This document shows positions 41,467 to 51,521 of a stretch of DNA of 64,000 bases, one piece after another. The first letter of the stretch is position 1. Each line of letters begins with the position of its first letter. The position numbers were made by a program, and so were the translations under genes. A model generated the notes under the pieces. The model searched no databases. It saw nothing but the letters and a program-made list of their open reading frames with translations, and was not told the DNA's origin. This stretch comes from Rhodocyclaceae bacterium (lineage in GTDB: Bacteria > Pseudomonadota > Gammaproteobacteria > Burkholderiales > Ga0077523), in the NCBI GenBank assembly GCA_020248405.1, contig JADCHQ010000007.1, positions 1 through 64,000 on the forward strand, read 5' to 3'.

Positions 41467-42652
41467 CCTGCCCGACCGCAAGGGGCACTTCGGTCCGTAC
41501 GGCGGCGTTTTCGTAGCGGAGACGCTCATTCATGCCCTCGACGAGTTGCGGGATGCATACGATTCCCTGCGCCACGATCGCGCCTTCGTCGCCGAATACG
41601 AATACGAACTCAAACACTACGTGGGCCGCCCGAGCCCCGTGTATTTCGCCAAACGGCTCACCGAGAAGTGCGCTGGCGCGCAGATCTGGCTGAAACGCGA
41701 GGATCTCAATCACACCGGGGCCCACAAGATCAACAACACCGTTGGGCAGGCTCTCGTCGCTCGCCACATGGGCAAGAAGCGCATCATCGCTGAAACCGGC
41801 GCCGGCCAGCACGGGGTAGCCTCTGCCACCGTGGCTGCGCGCTACGGGATGCAGTGTGTCGTGTACATGGGGTCCGAGGACGTGCAGCGTCAGGCGCCCA
41901 ATGTCTATCGCATGAAACTGCTTGGCGCCACGGTGGTTCCCGTGGAAAGCGGTTCCAAGACCCTCAAGGACGCGCTCAATGAAGCCATGCGGGACTGGGT
42001 CACCAACGTCGAAGACACCTTCTACATCATCGGGACTGTGGCAGGCCCCCATCCGTACCCGATGATGGTGCGGGACTTTAACTCTGTGGTTGGACGGGAG
42101 TTGCTGGTACAAATGCCGGAAGCGATCGGAAAGCAGCCGGACGCCGTACTTGCATGCGTCGGCGGTGGTTCCAACGCGATGGGCGCCTTCTATCCCTACA
42201 TCCCTCACAAGCAGGTGCGGCTGATTGGAGTCGAGGCCGGCGGGTTGGGTCTGCACACCGGGAAGCATGCGGCTACGCTCTGCGCTGGGAAGCCTGGCGT
42301 GCTACACGGCAACCGTACCTACCTCATGCAGGACGATAACGGCCAGATCATCGAGACCCACTCCATCTCCGCGGGGCTTGACTACCCTGGAGTAGGGCCC
42401 GAGCACGCTTGGCTCAAGGACACAGGCCGCGCCGAGTATGTGGCGGTGACCGACGATGAAGCCCTCGATGCCTTTCACGCGCTTTGCCGGCTTGAGGGGA
42501 TCATCCCTGCTCTGGAATCCAGCCATGCTGTCGCCCACGCCATGAAGATGGCAGCTTCCATGTCCACGGATCAGGTCTTGCTGGTGAACCTCTCGGGGCG
42601 TGGAGACAAAGACATGAACACGGTGGCACGGCACTCAGGACTTTCGCTCTGA
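41453..42652 (+). CDS. trpB: Tryptophan synthase subunit beta
   Basis: The 399-residue PLP subunit joins indole and serine. The PLP lysine is Lys92 in [10 protein letters not shown], and the glycine-rich phosphate loop is [21 protein letters not shown] carries the catalytic Glu. The sequence belongs to the usual TrpB1 type. The first ATG (41453) was taken; a second ATG two codons later is possible. Its 5' end overlaps trpF by 14 bases, implying coupled translation. It should form an alpha2-beta2 complex with the TrpA encoded next. Confidence 0.97.
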   Translation: MQMYDLPDRKGHFGPYGGVFVAETLIHALDELRDAYDSLRHDRAFVAEYEYELKHYVGRPSPVYFAKRLTEKCAGAQIWLKREDLNHTGAHKINNTVGQALVARHMGKKRIIAETGAGQHGVASATVAARYGMQCVVYMGSEDVQRQAPNVYRMKLLGATVVPVESGSKTLKDALNEAMRDWVTNVEDTFYIIGTVAGPHPYPMMVRDFNSVVGRELLVQMPEAIGKQPDAVLACVGGGSNAMGAFYPYIPHKQVRLIGVEAGGLGLHTGKHAATLCAGKPGVLHGNRTYLMQDDNGQIIETHSISAGLDYPGVGPEHAWLKDTGRAEYVAVTDDEALDAFHALCRLEGIIPALESSHAVAHAMKMAASMSTDQVLLVNLSGRGDKDMNTVARHSGLSL

Positions 42653-42697
42653 GCCCCCGCTGCCAGCGCACATCAAGCCCTACCTGTACTGTCCTTC

Positions 42698-43501
42698 ATG
42701 TCCCGAATTCCTGCTGTCTTCAAGCGCCTGCATGGCGCTGGCCGCAAGGCGCTCATCCCCTTCTTCACCGCAGGCGATCCTGACAAGGGGAGCACCGTTC
42801 CCATCCTGCACGCCTTGGTACGGGCCGGTGCCGACATCATCGAGCTCGGCGTTCCCTTCTCCGATCCCATGGCCGACGGGCCGGTGATCCAACGATCGAG
42901 CGAGCGCGCGCTTCGCAATGGCACCACTCTTCGTGATTGCCTCGGTTTCGTGGCAGAGTTCCGTGCGACTGACACGATCACTCCCGTGGTGTTGATGGGC
43001 TATGCCAACCCCATCGAGGCGATGGGCTACGACGCCTTCGCGGACAGTGCCGCGGCTTCTGGCGTCGATGGTGTCCTGGTGGTGGACTATCCGCCCGAGG
43101 AGAGCGCCGAGCTTCACGACAAACTGAAGTCTCGAGGCATGGATTCGATCTTCCTGCTCTCCCCCACGTCGGTGGACGAGCGAATGGACGATGTGGCGCG
43201 GCTGGCGAGCGGTTATGTCTATTACGTGTCACTCAAGGGCGTGACAGGGTCCGCCAGCCTTGACCTCGACGACGTGAAAAGCCGCATTCCCCGCATCCGC
43301 GCGCACGTGAATTTGCCCATCGGCGTGGGTTTTGGGATCCGGGATGCGCAGACGGCTCACGTGATCGCAGGAGTCTCCGATGCGGTGGTGATTGGTAGTC
43401 GCCTGGTGCAGGAGATCGAGTCGTCGCAGCCCGGCCAGGCAGCGGGTAATCTTGAGCGGCTTGTGTCCGAGATACGCCGAGCCATGGACTCGCCGGCTTG
43501 A
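42698..43501 (+). CDS. trpA: Tryptophan synthase subunit alpha
   Basis: The 267-residue TIM-barrel subunit cleaves indole-3-glycerol phosphate to indole, which is channelled to TrpB. The catalytic glutamate is in [20 protein letters not shown], and the catalytic aspartate is in [23 protein letters not shown] and VVIGSRLV form the phosphate site. A 45-base gap separates it from trpB and 28 bases from accD. Confidence 0.97.
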   Translation: MSRIPAVFKRLHGAGRKALIPFFTAGDPDKGSTVPILHALVRAGADIIELGVPFSDPMADGPVIQRSSERALRNGTTLRDCLGFVAEFRATDTITPVVLMGYANPIEAMGYDAFADSAAASGVDGVLVVDYPPEESAELHDKLKSRGMDSIFLLSPTSVDERMDDVARLASGYVYYVSLKGVTGSASLDLDDVKSRIPRIRAHVNLPIGVGFGIRDAQTAHVIAGVSDAVVIGSRLVQEIESSQPGQAAGNLERLVSEIRRAMDSPA

Positions 43502-43529
43502 TCGAGCACTTGGTGGTGGAGGTGACGCG

Positions 43530-44393
43530 ATGAGCTGGCTCCAGAAGCTGCTGCCACCCAAGATCAACCGCGCCCCGGGCGCAGGCCGCAAGGCGGTTCC
43601 AGAGGGCCTGTGGAGCAAGTGCGAGTCTTGCGAGGAAGTCCTGTACAGGGCTGATCTCGAGAAGAACCTGGGCGTCTGTCCCAAGTGCAGTTTCCACACC
43701 CGCCTTTCGGCCCGCGAGCGCCTCGATGTTTTTCTCGATCCGGAAGGGAGATTCGAGATTGGTGCCGAGGTGGTGCCGTTGGATTTTCTGAAGTTCGTGG
43801 ACAGCAAACGCTACGCGGAGCGATTGGACAGTGCTCGGCGGGACACGGACGAGGACGACGCGCTTGTTGCCATGCAGGGGGCGCTCAAGAACCTGCCGCT
43901 AGTGGCGACCGCCTTTGAGTTCCGTTTTCTTGGCGGGTCGATGGGTTCCGTGGTGGGCGAGCGTTTCGTGCGCGCCGTGCAGACTGCCGTGGAGCAGGGC
44001 ATGCCATTCGTTTGTTTCTGCGCCAGCGGAGGCGCCCGAATGCAGGAGGGACTCATGTCCCTCATGCAGATGGCCAAGACAAATGCGGCGCTCACCCGCC
44101 TTGCCGCCGCGCGCTTGCCGTTCGTCTCCGTGCTCACCGACCCGACGATGGGGGGGGTTTCCGCAAGCTTTGCTTTCCTTGGGGACGTGGTGATCGCGGA
44201 ACCCGGCGCGCTGGTGGGTTTTGCGGGACCTCGAGTGATCGAGCAGACCGTCCGCCAGACATTGCCGGAAGGCTTCCAGCGGGCGGAATTCCTGCTCGAT
44301 CATGGTGCCATCGACCTCATCCTGGACCGCCGTCAGATGCGAGACAGAGTCGCTAACCTGCTCACAGCCCTGACGCGATCGCCGTCTGCGTGA
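43530..44393 (+). CDS. accD: Acetyl-CoA carboxylase carboxyltransferase subunit beta
   Basis: The 287-residue subunit, with AccA, moves the carboxyl group from carboxybiotin to acetyl-CoA to make malonyl-CoA. The N-terminal zinc ribbon has Cys31, Cys34, Cys50 and Cys53 (KCESCEEV and GVCPKCSF). The crotonase-type core carries [20 protein letters not shown] and [13 protein letters not shown]. The ATG at 43530 gives the expected [10 protein letters not shown] start. AccA is not in this window. Confidence 0.97.
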   Translation: MSWLQKLLPPKINRAPGAGRKAVPEGLWSKCESCEEVLYRADLEKNLGVCPKCSFHTRLSARERLDVFLDPEGRFEIGAEVVPLDFLKFVDSKRYAERLDSARRDTDEDDALVAMQGALKNLPLVATAFEFRFLGGSMGSVVGERFVRAVQTAVEQGMPFVCFCASGGARMQEGLMSLMQMAKTNAALTRLAAARLPFVSVLTDPTMGGVSASFAFLGDVVIAEPGALVGFAGPRVIEQTVRQTLPEGFQRAEFLLDHGAIDLILDRRQMRDRVANLLTALTRSPSA

Positions 44394-44501
44394 CTGGGCG
44401 CGCCCCACGGCACGGTAGCAGGTTCTTCGGGGCACGTCATTTTCGGCCCCCCTCCGCATGAAGACGCCTGTTCCACAGTGTCAGGTCCCGGGAGCGACCC
44501 G

Positions 44502-45785
44502 ATGAGGGAGTGTTTGTCGCTTTCCGCAGCTGACTCCCTTGAGCGCTGGCTATGCTTCGTGCAAAGCCAACATCCAGCCGCCATTGAGATGGGCTTGGAG
44601 CGGGTGGAACAGGTGCGGGCGCGAATGGGGCTGGAGCTGTCTTGCCCCGTAATCACCGTGGGCGGCACGAACGGAAAAGGCTCCACCTGCGCGCTTCTGG
44701 AAGCGATGCTCATGGAAGCAGGCTATCGCACGGGGTGTTACACCAGCCCCCATCTGCATGCTTATCCGGAACGCGTTCGAATCGCGGGCCGGATGGCAAC
44801 GGAGCAGTCGCTTGTGGCTGGTTTTGCTGCCGTCGAGGCCGTGCGTGGCGGCATACCCCTGACGTATTTCGAGTTTGGTACTTTGGCTGCGGCCTGGTTG
44901 CTTCGCGAGGCTCAGGTGGAGGCCGCGGTGCTGGAAGTAGGGCTGGGCGGCCGTCTGGATGCAGTGAACATTTTCGATGCCGACTGCGCGGTGATTACCT
45001 CGGTGGGCATAGACCATGTTCAGTGGCTGGGCCCCACGCGCGAGACGATCGGCCGGGAGAAGGCGGGCATTTTCCGCGCCGGGCGTCCGGCCGTGATCGC
45101 CGATCGGCGCGTTCCCGATTCCATGCTCGACCATGCCGGCCGCGTTGGTACCCGGATTCTTCGACTTGGCGTCGAATTCGAAGTCGAGGCCGATGCGGCG
45201 CAGTGGCGCTATCGCGGTCCGGGCGGGGTACGTGGCGGCTTGCCACATCCCGCCCTTCGCGGCGCGCATCAACTCGACAATGCGGCGGCAGCGATTACGG
45301 CCCTGGATACGCTGCGCGAGCAGATACCAGTGGACATGACATCCATACGGCGGGGTTTGGTGAGCGCAACTCTGCCCGGACGCTTCCAAGTGCTCCCCGG
45401 CCGGCCAGTGATCATCCTCGACGTTGCACACAACCCGAATGCTGCCCAGTGTCTGGCGCATTCGCTCGCTTCAATGGGGCCTTTTCACGAGACCTTTGCC
45501 GTCTTCGGCATGTTGGCCGACAAGGACATCGAGGGGGTGGTAGGTGCTCTGCAGCCGCACGTGGACCGCTGGTTCGTGGCGCCCCTTCCAGGCCCGCGCG
45601 GGGCCAGCGCGGATCGGATTGTGGCTGCGCTGGACGCACAGCATGTGCTCGATGCGGTGCACGTCTGTGCCGACGTCGCAGACGCACTCGCGCGAGCCAG
45701 AGCGGCCGCTCGCCCCGATGATAGAATCCTCGTAGTTGGTTCTTTCGTTACCGTCGACGCGGCGTGGGTTGCGCCCGCGGCGTGA
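44502..45785 (+). CDS. folC: Bifunctional folylpolyglutamate / dihydrofolate synthase
   Basis: The roughly 427-residue enzyme adds glutamate to dihydropteroate and to folates, supplying the cofactors of FolA and ThyA. It has the Mur-ligase-type P-loop VGGTNGKGSTCA near residue 46, the folate signature GGRLDAVNIFDAD and SVGIDHVQWLG, and ILDVAHNPNAA in the C-terminal domain. The start is unsettled: ATG 44502 or an in-frame GTG at 44478. The 108-base gap after accD has no obvious terminator. The SPOR-protein gene follows 21 bases later. Confidence 0.95.
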   Translation: MRECLSLSAADSLERWLCFVQSQHPAAIEMGLERVEQVRARMGLELSCPVITVGGTNGKGSTCALLEAMLMEAGYRTGCYTSPHLHAYPERVRIAGRMATEQSLVAGFAAVEAVRGGIPLTYFEFGTLAAAWLLREAQVEAAVLEVGLGGRLDAVNIFDADCAVITSVGIDHVQWLGPTRETIGREKAGIFRAGRPAVIADRRVPDSMLDHAGRVGTRILRLGVEFEVEADAAQWRYRGPGGVRGGLPHPALRGAHQLDNAAAAITALDTLREQIPVDMTSIRRGLVSATLPGRFQVLPGRPVIILDVAHNPNAAQCLAHSLASMGPFHETFAVFGMLADKDIEGVVGALQPHVDRWFVAPLPGPRGASADRIVAALDAQHVLDAVHVCADVADALARARAAARPDDRILVVGSFVTVDAAWVAPAA

Positions 45786-45806
45786 AACAGGGCAGATGCC
45801 CAGGCC

Positions 45807-46568
45807 ATGGCGAAACCTGTCAGCGACGATGAATTGCAACTCAGGAAGCGTGCCCGCCGTCGCTTGGTGGGCGCGGTCATTCTTGTGTTGCTCATGGTGG
45901 TGTTCCTGCCCATGGTGCTCGACGAGGAGCGCAAGCCGTTGCCCGGCACCGTGGTCATCCAGATTCCCCCCACGTTGCCAGCGGACAAGGCGTTTCCACC
46001 ACCGCCTGAGGCTTCGTCCCCGCCTCCTGGGACGCCGGCTGAGTCTCTTCCCGCAACGCCGGTGACGACTCCGGACCAGTCGGCATCGAAGCCGGCGTCA
46101 TTCCCTTCCCGGGGCGCTGTGGTTGCCTCGCAGCCAACAGAAAAGGCGCCGGTTCCGGCGCCGCCAACGGAAGCACCGGTTGGCGCAAATCCCGAGCCCC
46201 TGACGCAGCAGGCCTCTGGGACGAAACAGACGCCGGCGCCGGAGCCCTCGCCACCACCCAGGACCGAGGCGAAGGCCGATGTGGCGGCCGATGCGTTGGT
46301 TCATCGAAACGCGCCTAATGGCGGGGATGGTTTCGTGGTGCAACTGGGCGCGTTTTCCAACCCGGACAATGCCCGCGCGCTGCTCGGCCGTCTCAAGCAG
46401 GTGCGCATTCCCGGATACGTCGAGACGCTGCGCACGCCCGGCGGAACCAAGACGCGGGTCCGCGCCGGCCCTTATGCCAGTGAGGCTGCGGCACTGAAGG
46501 ACCGAGATCGCATCCTCGACCTCAAGCTCGCTTCAGGCGACCTCAGGGTCGGGCGAAAGGGCGACTGA
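45807..46568 (+). CDS. dedD: SPOR-domain membrane protein (DedD-like)
   Basis: The 253-residue protein is anchored by one N-terminal helix (residues 20-38, LVGAVILVLLMVVFLPMVL) after a short basic cytoplasmic segment. A Pro/Ala-rich periplasmic linker of about 120 residues follows, and the C-terminal SPOR domain (about 174-250) begins FVVQLGAFSNPDNA. SPOR domains bind denuded peptidoglycan at the septum. Location between folC and cvpA matches dedD in many proteobacteria. The low-complexity linker explains the long Pro/Ala stretch. Confidence 0.88.
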   Translation: MAKPVSDDELQLRKRARRRLVGAVILVLLMVVFLPMVLDEERKPLPGTVVIQIPPTLPADKAFPPPPEASSPPPGTPAESLPATPVTTPDQSASKPASFPSRGAVVASQPTEKAPVPAPPTEAPVGANPEPLTQQASGTKQTPAPEPSPPPRTEAKADVAADALVHRNAPNGGDGFVVQLGAFSNPDNARALLGRLKQVRIPGYVETLRTPGGTKTRVRAGPYASEAAALKDRDRILDLKLASGDLRVGRKGD

Positions 46569-46575
46569 ACCGCGA

Positions 46576-47085
46576 ATGGCCTGGTTCGACATTGCCGTAC
46601 TCGCGGTCCTCGGCGTGTCGGTGCTGCTCGGGGTGATGCGCGGCATTGTCAAGGAAACCATGGCAATCATTTCCTGGGTGGTGGCGTTTTTGATCGCCAG
46701 GCAGTTCGCCCGAACCGTCTCAAGCTGGTTGCCTGCAACGCTGCAGCCAGAGTCCCTTCGCTACGCCGCAGGATTCGCTGCCGTACTCCTCGGCGCCTTG
46801 CTGTTGCTGTGGATTGCGACGTTTTTCGCCTCTCAGCTGGTGAGCGCGGCGGGCTTTGGTGGAGCCGACCGTGGCTTGGGCGCCCTGTTCGGATTTGCTC
46901 GAGGTGTACTGATCGTGGTGGTGGCGGTGCTGCTGGCAGGGCTCACTGAGCTTCCGAAGCAACCGGGTTGGCGTAACGCGTGGCTCTCGGCACCCTTCGA
47001 GTCGCTGGCCGAGTCGTTGCGTTTGTACGTTCCAGCCGCGGTGCGTGGCGGCATGGGCAACAGGACTGGAGCGGCCGGGCGCTGA
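46576..47085 (+). CDS. cvpA: CvpA family inner-membrane protein
   Basis: The 169-residue protein has four predicted membrane helices and the CvpA start [20 protein letters not shown] followed by [13 protein letters not shown]. CvpA is required for colicin V production in E. coli and affects envelope stress tolerance; its biochemical role is not settled. It lies 7 bases after the SPOR gene and 19 bases before purF, as in E. coli where cvpA and purF share an operon. Confidence 0.92.
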   Translation: MAWFDIAVLAVLGVSVLLGVMRGIVKETMAIISWVVAFLIARQFARTVSSWLPATLQPESLRYAAGFAAVLLGALLLLWIATFFASQLVSAAGFGGADRGLGALFGFARGVLIVVVAVLLAGLTELPKQPGWRNAWLSAPFESLAESLRLYVPAAVRGGMGNRTGAAGR

Positions 47086-47104
47086 GTCCGGCGGGAGAAC
47101 GAAC

Positions 47105-48637
47105 ATGTGCGGAATTCTCGGCGTAGTGGCGGGCGGCCCCGTGAACCAGTTGCTCTACGACGGTCTTCTAGTGTTGCAGCACAGAGGGCAGGATGCCGCA
47201 GGCATCGTTACTGCCGAGGGCAGCACTTTTCACATGCACAAGGGCGGAGGTTTCGTGCGCGATGTCTTCCGCACCCGGGACATGCGCAACCTGGCGGGCG
47301 CCACCGGCATTGCGCATTGCCGCTACCCGACCGCCGGATCGGCCATGAATGCAGCCGAGGCCCAACCCTTCTACGTCAACTCGCCCTTCGGCATCGTGCT
47401 TGGCCACAATGGCAACCTCACTAACTCCGAGCAGCTGAAGCGCGAACTGTTCCGTGACGACCTCCGGCACGTGAACACCAACTCCGATTCGGAGGTGCTG
47501 CTCAACGTACTCGCCCACGAACTGCAAGCGGCAGGTCGCGGCGTGCGACTAGATCCAGAGACCATCTTCGCCGCCGTGGCGGGTGTCCACCGCCGTTGCC
47601 GCGGTGCCTACGCCGTGGTTTGCAGCATCGCGGGCTACGGACTGCTCGCTTTCCGCGATCCCTTCGGCATCCGACCGCTCGTGTACGGCACGGCTCGTGG
47701 CGAGCGCGGTACCGAGTACCTTGTGGCGTCTGAAAGTGTGGCGCTGGACACCCTGGGATTCCGGCTAGAGCGCGATGTGCAGCCGGGAGAGGCCATATTC
47801 ATCGATACCCAAGGTTCCTTCCACAGCCGCCAGTGCGCCGACCAGCCGTCTCTGAATCCCTGCATCTTCGAGTTCGTTTATCTGGCGCGCCCCGACTCGG
47901 TGATCGATGGCATTTCGGTGTACGAGACCCGGCTTCGGATGGGGCAGAGCCTGGCGCGCAAGATTGCGCGTCAGCATGCCGACTTGCACATAGACGTGGT
48001 GATCCCGATCCCGGATTCGAGCCGACCCTCCGCAATGGAACTGGCGCGCGACCTGGGCGTGGACTATCGCGAGGGATTCATCAAGAACCGCTACATCGGC
48101 CGCACATTCATCATGCCGGGCCATGCGGTGCGCAAGAAATCCGTGCGACAGAAACTCAACGCCATCGCCATGGAGTTCAAGGACAAGAACGTCCTTCTGG
48201 TGGACGACTCGATAGTTCGAGGCACCACCAGCCGGGAGATCGTACAGATGGCCCGCGAATCCGGCGCCAAGCGTGTGTTTTTCGCCTCTGCCTCGCCCCC
48301 GGTGCGATTCCCGAACGTCTACGGGATCGACATGCCGTCCGCGCGCGAGCTCATCGCGAACGGTCGCGGTGACGGGGCCATCGCCCGCGAGATCGGCGCT
48401 GATTGCCTCATCTATCAGGACCTGGATGGTTTGGTGAGTGCAGTTCGGTCGGTCAATCCACGCGTCACCAACTTCGAGACGTCCTGCTTCAGCGGTTTGT
48501 ATGTGACCGGCGATGTGACCGCCGATTATCTCGCCGGTATCGAGGCGCAACGCAACGACGACGCCCTCGCCCGGCGCGCCTCCACCTCTGCCACCACGCA
48601 ACTCGACCTCAACCTGATGGAGACCGCCGCCGGTTGA
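47105..48637 (+). CDS. purF: Amidophosphoribosyltransferase
   Basis: The 510-residue enzyme makes phosphoribosylamine from PRPP and glutamine, the first step of purine synthesis. The N-terminal glutaminase nucleophile is Cys2 (MCGILGVV, exposed after Met removal), so the short type without a propeptide is present. The PRPP loop is [17 protein letters not shown] at about residues 363-379. YIGRTFIMP and [10 protein letters not shown]-like ([10 protein letters not shown]) sequence are typical. A 146-base gap with a candidate riboswitch follows. Confidence 0.97.
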   Translation: MCGILGVVAGGPVNQLLYDGLLVLQHRGQDAAGIVTAEGSTFHMHKGGGFVRDVFRTRDMRNLAGATGIAHCRYPTAGSAMNAAEAQPFYVNSPFGIVLGHNGNLTNSEQLKRELFRDDLRHVNTNSDSEVLLNVLAHELQAAGRGVRLDPETIFAAVAGVHRRCRGAYAVVCSIAGYGLLAFRDPFGIRPLVYGTARGERGTEYLVASESVALDTLGFRLERDVQPGEAIFIDTQGSFHSRQCADQPSLNPCIFEFVYLARPDSVIDGISVYETRLRMGQSLARKIARQHADLHIDVVIPIPDSSRPSAMELARDLGVDYREGFIKNRYIGRTFIMPGHAVRKKSVRQKLNAIAMEFKDKNVLLVDDSIVRGTTSREIVQMARESGAKRVFFASASPPVRFPNVYGIDMPSARELIANGRGDGAIAREIGADCLIYQDLDGLVSAVRSVNPRVTNFETSCFSGLYVTGDVTADYLAGIEAQRNDDALARRASTSATTQLDLNLMETAAG

Positions 48638-48670
48638 CAGAGGCTTGGTACCGGATGCACATTCTTCGCG

Positions 48671-48724
48671 TTGCGCCGATTTGAAGCACAGCTTGCGGGC
48701 GCGTTATAAATCCGGCTAAAGCGT
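48671..48724 (+). promoter_or_regulatory. SAM-II riboswitch candidate upstream of metZ
   Basis: The gap between purF and metZ contains the conserved blocks of the SAM-II aptamer in order and spacing: GCGCC (48673-48677), GATTTGA (48678-48684), GCTTGC (48691-48696), GGCGC (48698-48702), TTATAAAT (48704-48711) and GCTAAAG (48715-48721). GCGCC and GGCGC form stem P1. An H-type pseudoknot can close by pairing of GCTT in the loop with AAGC at 48719-48722 (inferred). SAM-II is known to sense S-adenosylmethionine upstream of methionine genes, mainly in alphaproteobacteria. The gene downstream is metZ, a matching target. Confidence 0.8.
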
Positions 48725-48727
48725 TGC

Positions 48728-48768
48728 GACGGGAAACCCGTCCGAGCGTGAAGCCGGGCGGGTTTTTT
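48728..48768 (+). terminator. Overlapping antiterminator and terminator hairpins before metZ
   Basis: AAACCCGTCCG (48734-48744) pairs with CGGGCGGGTTT (48755-48765) over 11 bp with one G-T pair, followed by a T run to 48768, which is an intrinsic terminator form. A second hairpin GACGGG-AAA-CCCGTC (48728-48742) shares the 5' arm, so the two cannot form together. Lying between the SAM-II-like aptamer and the metZ ATG, this is a likely expression platform. Which hairpin is favoured by SAM is inferred, not shown. Confidence 0.7.
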
Positions 48769-48783
48769 CATTTTCCACACGCC

Positions 48784-49974
48784 ATGGACCCTCTTCTTCC
48801 TGCAGATCATCCCGGTTTCGATACTCTGGCCGTGCGCGCAGGCACGGCGCGAAGCCAGTTTCAGGAACACTCCGAGGCCATGTATCTCACCTCGAGTTAC
48901 GTGTTCGACAGTGCCGCTCAGGCGGCGGCGCGCTTCGCAGGCGAGCAGGCGGGTTTCGTGTATTCGCGCTACACCAATCCCACCGTGGCGGCCTTCGAAA
49001 CCCGGCTCGCCGCCCTTGAAGGCGCCGAGTGCTGTGTGGCCACCGCCTCCGGCATGGCCGCCATCCTCGCCGTTACCATGGGCCTGCTGAAGTCTGGCGA
49101 CCACATCGTCGCATCGCGCAGCCTGTTTGGCGCCACCATCCAGCTGTTCAACAACCTGCTGGCGCGCTTCGGCGTCACCACCACCTGGGTTCCCCTCACC
49201 GACCCTTCGGCCTGGGCCGCGGCGGTGCGCCCGAATACGCGGCTGCTGTTCCTCGAGACGCCCTCGAATCCGCTGACTGAGGTGGCGGACATTGCCGCGC
49301 TCTCAGAGGTGGCGCGCGCTGCAGGCGCGCTGCTGGCGGTGGACAATTGTTTCTGCACTCCGGCCCTGCAGCGCCCCTTGAAACTGGGCGCCGACATCGT
49401 CATTCACTCCGCCACCAAATACCTCGATGGCCAGGGGCGGGTGCTCGGCGGCGCGGTGCTTGGCCGGCGCGAGCAATTGCACGAACCGCTCACGGTGTTT
49501 CTGCGTAATGCCGGCTGCGCACTCAGCCCGTTCAACGCCTGGGTGATCCTCAAAGGGCTCGAGACGCTGCGGGTGCGCATGCAGGCCCAGTCGCTCGCAA
49601 CCCTGGCGCTGGCGGGCTGGCTCGAATCCCATCCCCGGGTGCGCCGCGTGCACTACCCTGGGCTTGTCTCCCATTCCCAGCATGCCCTCGCCATGCGCCA
49701 GCAATCTTCCGGGGGCGCGATCCTGTCCTTCGAAGTGGACGGTGGCCGCGAAGCCGCCTGGCGGGTGGTGGATGCATGCCGCGTGATTTCCATCACCGCC
49801 AATCTCGGCGATGTGAAGAGCACCATCACCCATCCCGCTAGCACTACCCATGGTCGTGTGGCGCCCGCTGTGCGCGAGGCAGCGGGTGTGAGCGAGGGCC
49901 TTCTTCGTCTGGCCGTGGGGTTGGAGTCGGTGGAAGACCTGCGCGCCGATCTCGGGCGCGGGCTCGACGGCTGA
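48784..49974 (+). CDS. metZ: O-succinylhomoserine sulfhydrylase
   Basis: The 396-residue PLP enzyme makes homocysteine from O-succinylhomoserine and sulfide. The PLP lysine is Lys212 in HSATKYLDGQGR, and YSRYTNPT and ATASGMAAI are typical. Length and the KYLDGQGRVLGG segment favour MetZ over MetB or MetY. The ATG lies only 15 bases after the T run of the upstream hairpin and has no clear RBS, so its expression probably depends on the leader. cysS follows on the other strand after 6 bases. Confidence 0.92.
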   Translation: MDPLLPADHPGFDTLAVRAGTARSQFQEHSEAMYLTSSYVFDSAAQAAARFAGEQAGFVYSRYTNPTVAAFETRLAALEGAECCVATASGMAAILAVTMGLLKSGDHIVASRSLFGATIQLFNNLLARFGVTTTWVPLTDPSAWAAAVRPNTRLLFLETPSNPLTEVADIAALSEVARAAGALLAVDNCFCTPALQRPLKLGADIVIHSATKYLDGQGRVLGGAVLGRREQLHEPLTVFLRNAGCALSPFNAWVILKGLETLRVRMQAQSLATLALAGWLESHPRVRRVHYPGLVSHSQHALAMRQQSSGGAILSFEVDGGREAAWRVVDACRVISITANLGDVKSTITHPASTTHGRVAPAVREAAGVSEGLLRLAVGLESVEDLRADLGRGLDG

Positions 49975-49980
49975 CGTTAC

Positions 49981-51363
49981 TTAGCCCTGGCGGCGCCGCC
50001 ACTTGGTGCCGGCGGGGCCATCTTCGAGAACAATGCCGGCGGCCTCCAGTTCGGCGCGGATGGCGTCAGCCCGGGGGAAGTCTCGCGTGCGCTTGGCGGT
50101 GGTGCGCTCGGCGATGCGCGCTTCGATGGTGCTTTCATCCAGGCCGCCAGGGGGCGCGCCGGCCTTCAGAAAGTCAGCCGGCTCCCGTTGCAGCAATCCC
50201 AGCAGCCCCCCCAGCGCCTTGAGCAGGCCGCTGCACTGCGCCGAGCCGGTGCGGTTGGCCTCGTTCGCCAACTCGAAGAGCACGGCGATGGCCTCGGGGG
50301 TGTTGAAATCGTCGTCCATTGCCGTGCGGAACCGCGCAGCGGCAGGGTTGGACCAGTCGATGGCGGCCGCCTCGGCGGCCGTGTTGTCCAGGGCAGTGTA
50401 CAGACGCGTCAGGGCGTTGCGCGCGTCGTCGAGGTGAAGATCGGAGTAGTTGAGCGGGCTGCGATAGTGCGTGCGGGCGATGAAGAAACGCAGCACTTCC
50501 GGGTCGTAGCGGGTCAGCACCTCGCGGATGGTGAAGAAGTTGCCAAGCGACTTTGACATCTTCTGCTCGTCCACGCGCACGAAGCCATTGTGCATCCACA
50601 CGTTGACGAAGCAACCATGGGCGCCCTCGCTTTGGGCGATCTCGTTTTCGTGATGCGGGAACTGCAAGTCTTGCCCGCCGCCGTGGATGTCGAAGTGCGT
50701 GCCCAGCAGGCTGTTGCTCATGGCCGAGCACTCGATGTGCCAGCCGGGCCGGCCTTCACCCCAGGGCGAGTTCCAGCGCGCCTCCGCGGGTTCACCCGAT
50801 TTCGCATGTTTCCACAAAACGAAATCGAGGGGGTCCTGCTTGCCTTCCGCCACGTCCACGCGCTCTCCGGCCCGCAATTCATCCAGGGACTTGCCAGACA
50901 GCCGGCCATACCTCGCGAAGCGCCTCACGGAAAAGCATACGTCCTGGTTGGCCGCCCGGTAGGCAAGGCCGTTGCGCTCCAGGGCGCCGATCATTTCGAG
51001 CATCTGCGGCACGTAGTCGGTGGCACGCGGCTCGTGGTCAGGGCGCAGCACTCCCAGCGCGTCGGCATCTTCGTGCATGCGGGCGATGAAGCGGTCCGTG
51101 AGGGCCCGGATACGCTCGCCGTTCTCGGCCGCCCGGCGGATGATCTTGTCGTCGATGTCGGTGATGTTGCGAACGTAGGTTACCGTATAGTCCGAGGCGC
51201 GCAGCCAGCGCACCACCAAGTCGAACACCACCATCACCCGGGCGTGTCCCACATGGCAATAGTCGTAGACGGTCATGCCGCACACGTACAGGCGAACCTT
51301 GCCTGGTTCGATGGGCACGAAGGGCTGCTTGGCGCGAGTCAGGCTGTTGTGGATCTGCAGCAT
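49981..51363 (-). CDS. cysS: Cysteinyl-tRNA synthetase
   Basis: The 460-residue class Ia synthetase charges tRNA-Cys. It has the zinc ligand Cys28 in [17 protein letters not shown], which also contains the HIGH-type motif CHVGH (36-40), and [10 protein letters not shown] at about residues 268-272. HIECSAMS and [12 protein letters not shown] supply further zinc ligands. The start at 51363 is chosen because MLQIHNSL begins the family homology. It converges on metZ and is divergent from the TPR gene. Confidence 0.96.
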   Translation of the reverse strand: MLQIHNSLTRAKQPFVPIEPGKVRLYVCGMTVYDYCHVGHARVMVVFDLVVRWLRASDYTVTYVRNITDIDDKIIRRAAENGERIRALTDRFIARMHEDADALGVLRPDHEPRATDYVPQMLEMIGALERNGLAYRAANQDVCFSVRRFARYGRLSGKSLDELRAGERVDVAEGKQDPLDFVLWKHAKSGEPAEARWNSPWGEGRPGWHIECSAMSNSLLGTHFDIHGGGQDLQFPHHENEIAQSEGAHGCFVNVWMHNGFVRVDEQKMSKSLGNFFTIREVLTRYDPEVLRFFIARTHYRSPLNYSDLHLDDARNALTRLYTALDNTAAEAAAIDWSNPAAARFRTAMDDDFNTPEAIAVLFELANEANRTGSAQCSGLLKALGGLLGLLQREPADFLKAGAPPGGLDESTIEARIAERTTAKRTRDFPRADAIRAELEAAGIVLEDGPAGTKWRRRQG

Positions 51364-51521
51364 GTTTCGGGATGGATACTGTTGAGGGCACCGCGCGAAG
51401 GCCGGGGACGCGCGAGTTCGAAAGATGTTGCCGAGCGATTGTGGGGGATCAGGTCTTGTTGTTAAAATCGCTTCGCAATACAGCAACATATCCGCGAAAT
51501 CTCAACAAAAAGTATAGCACG

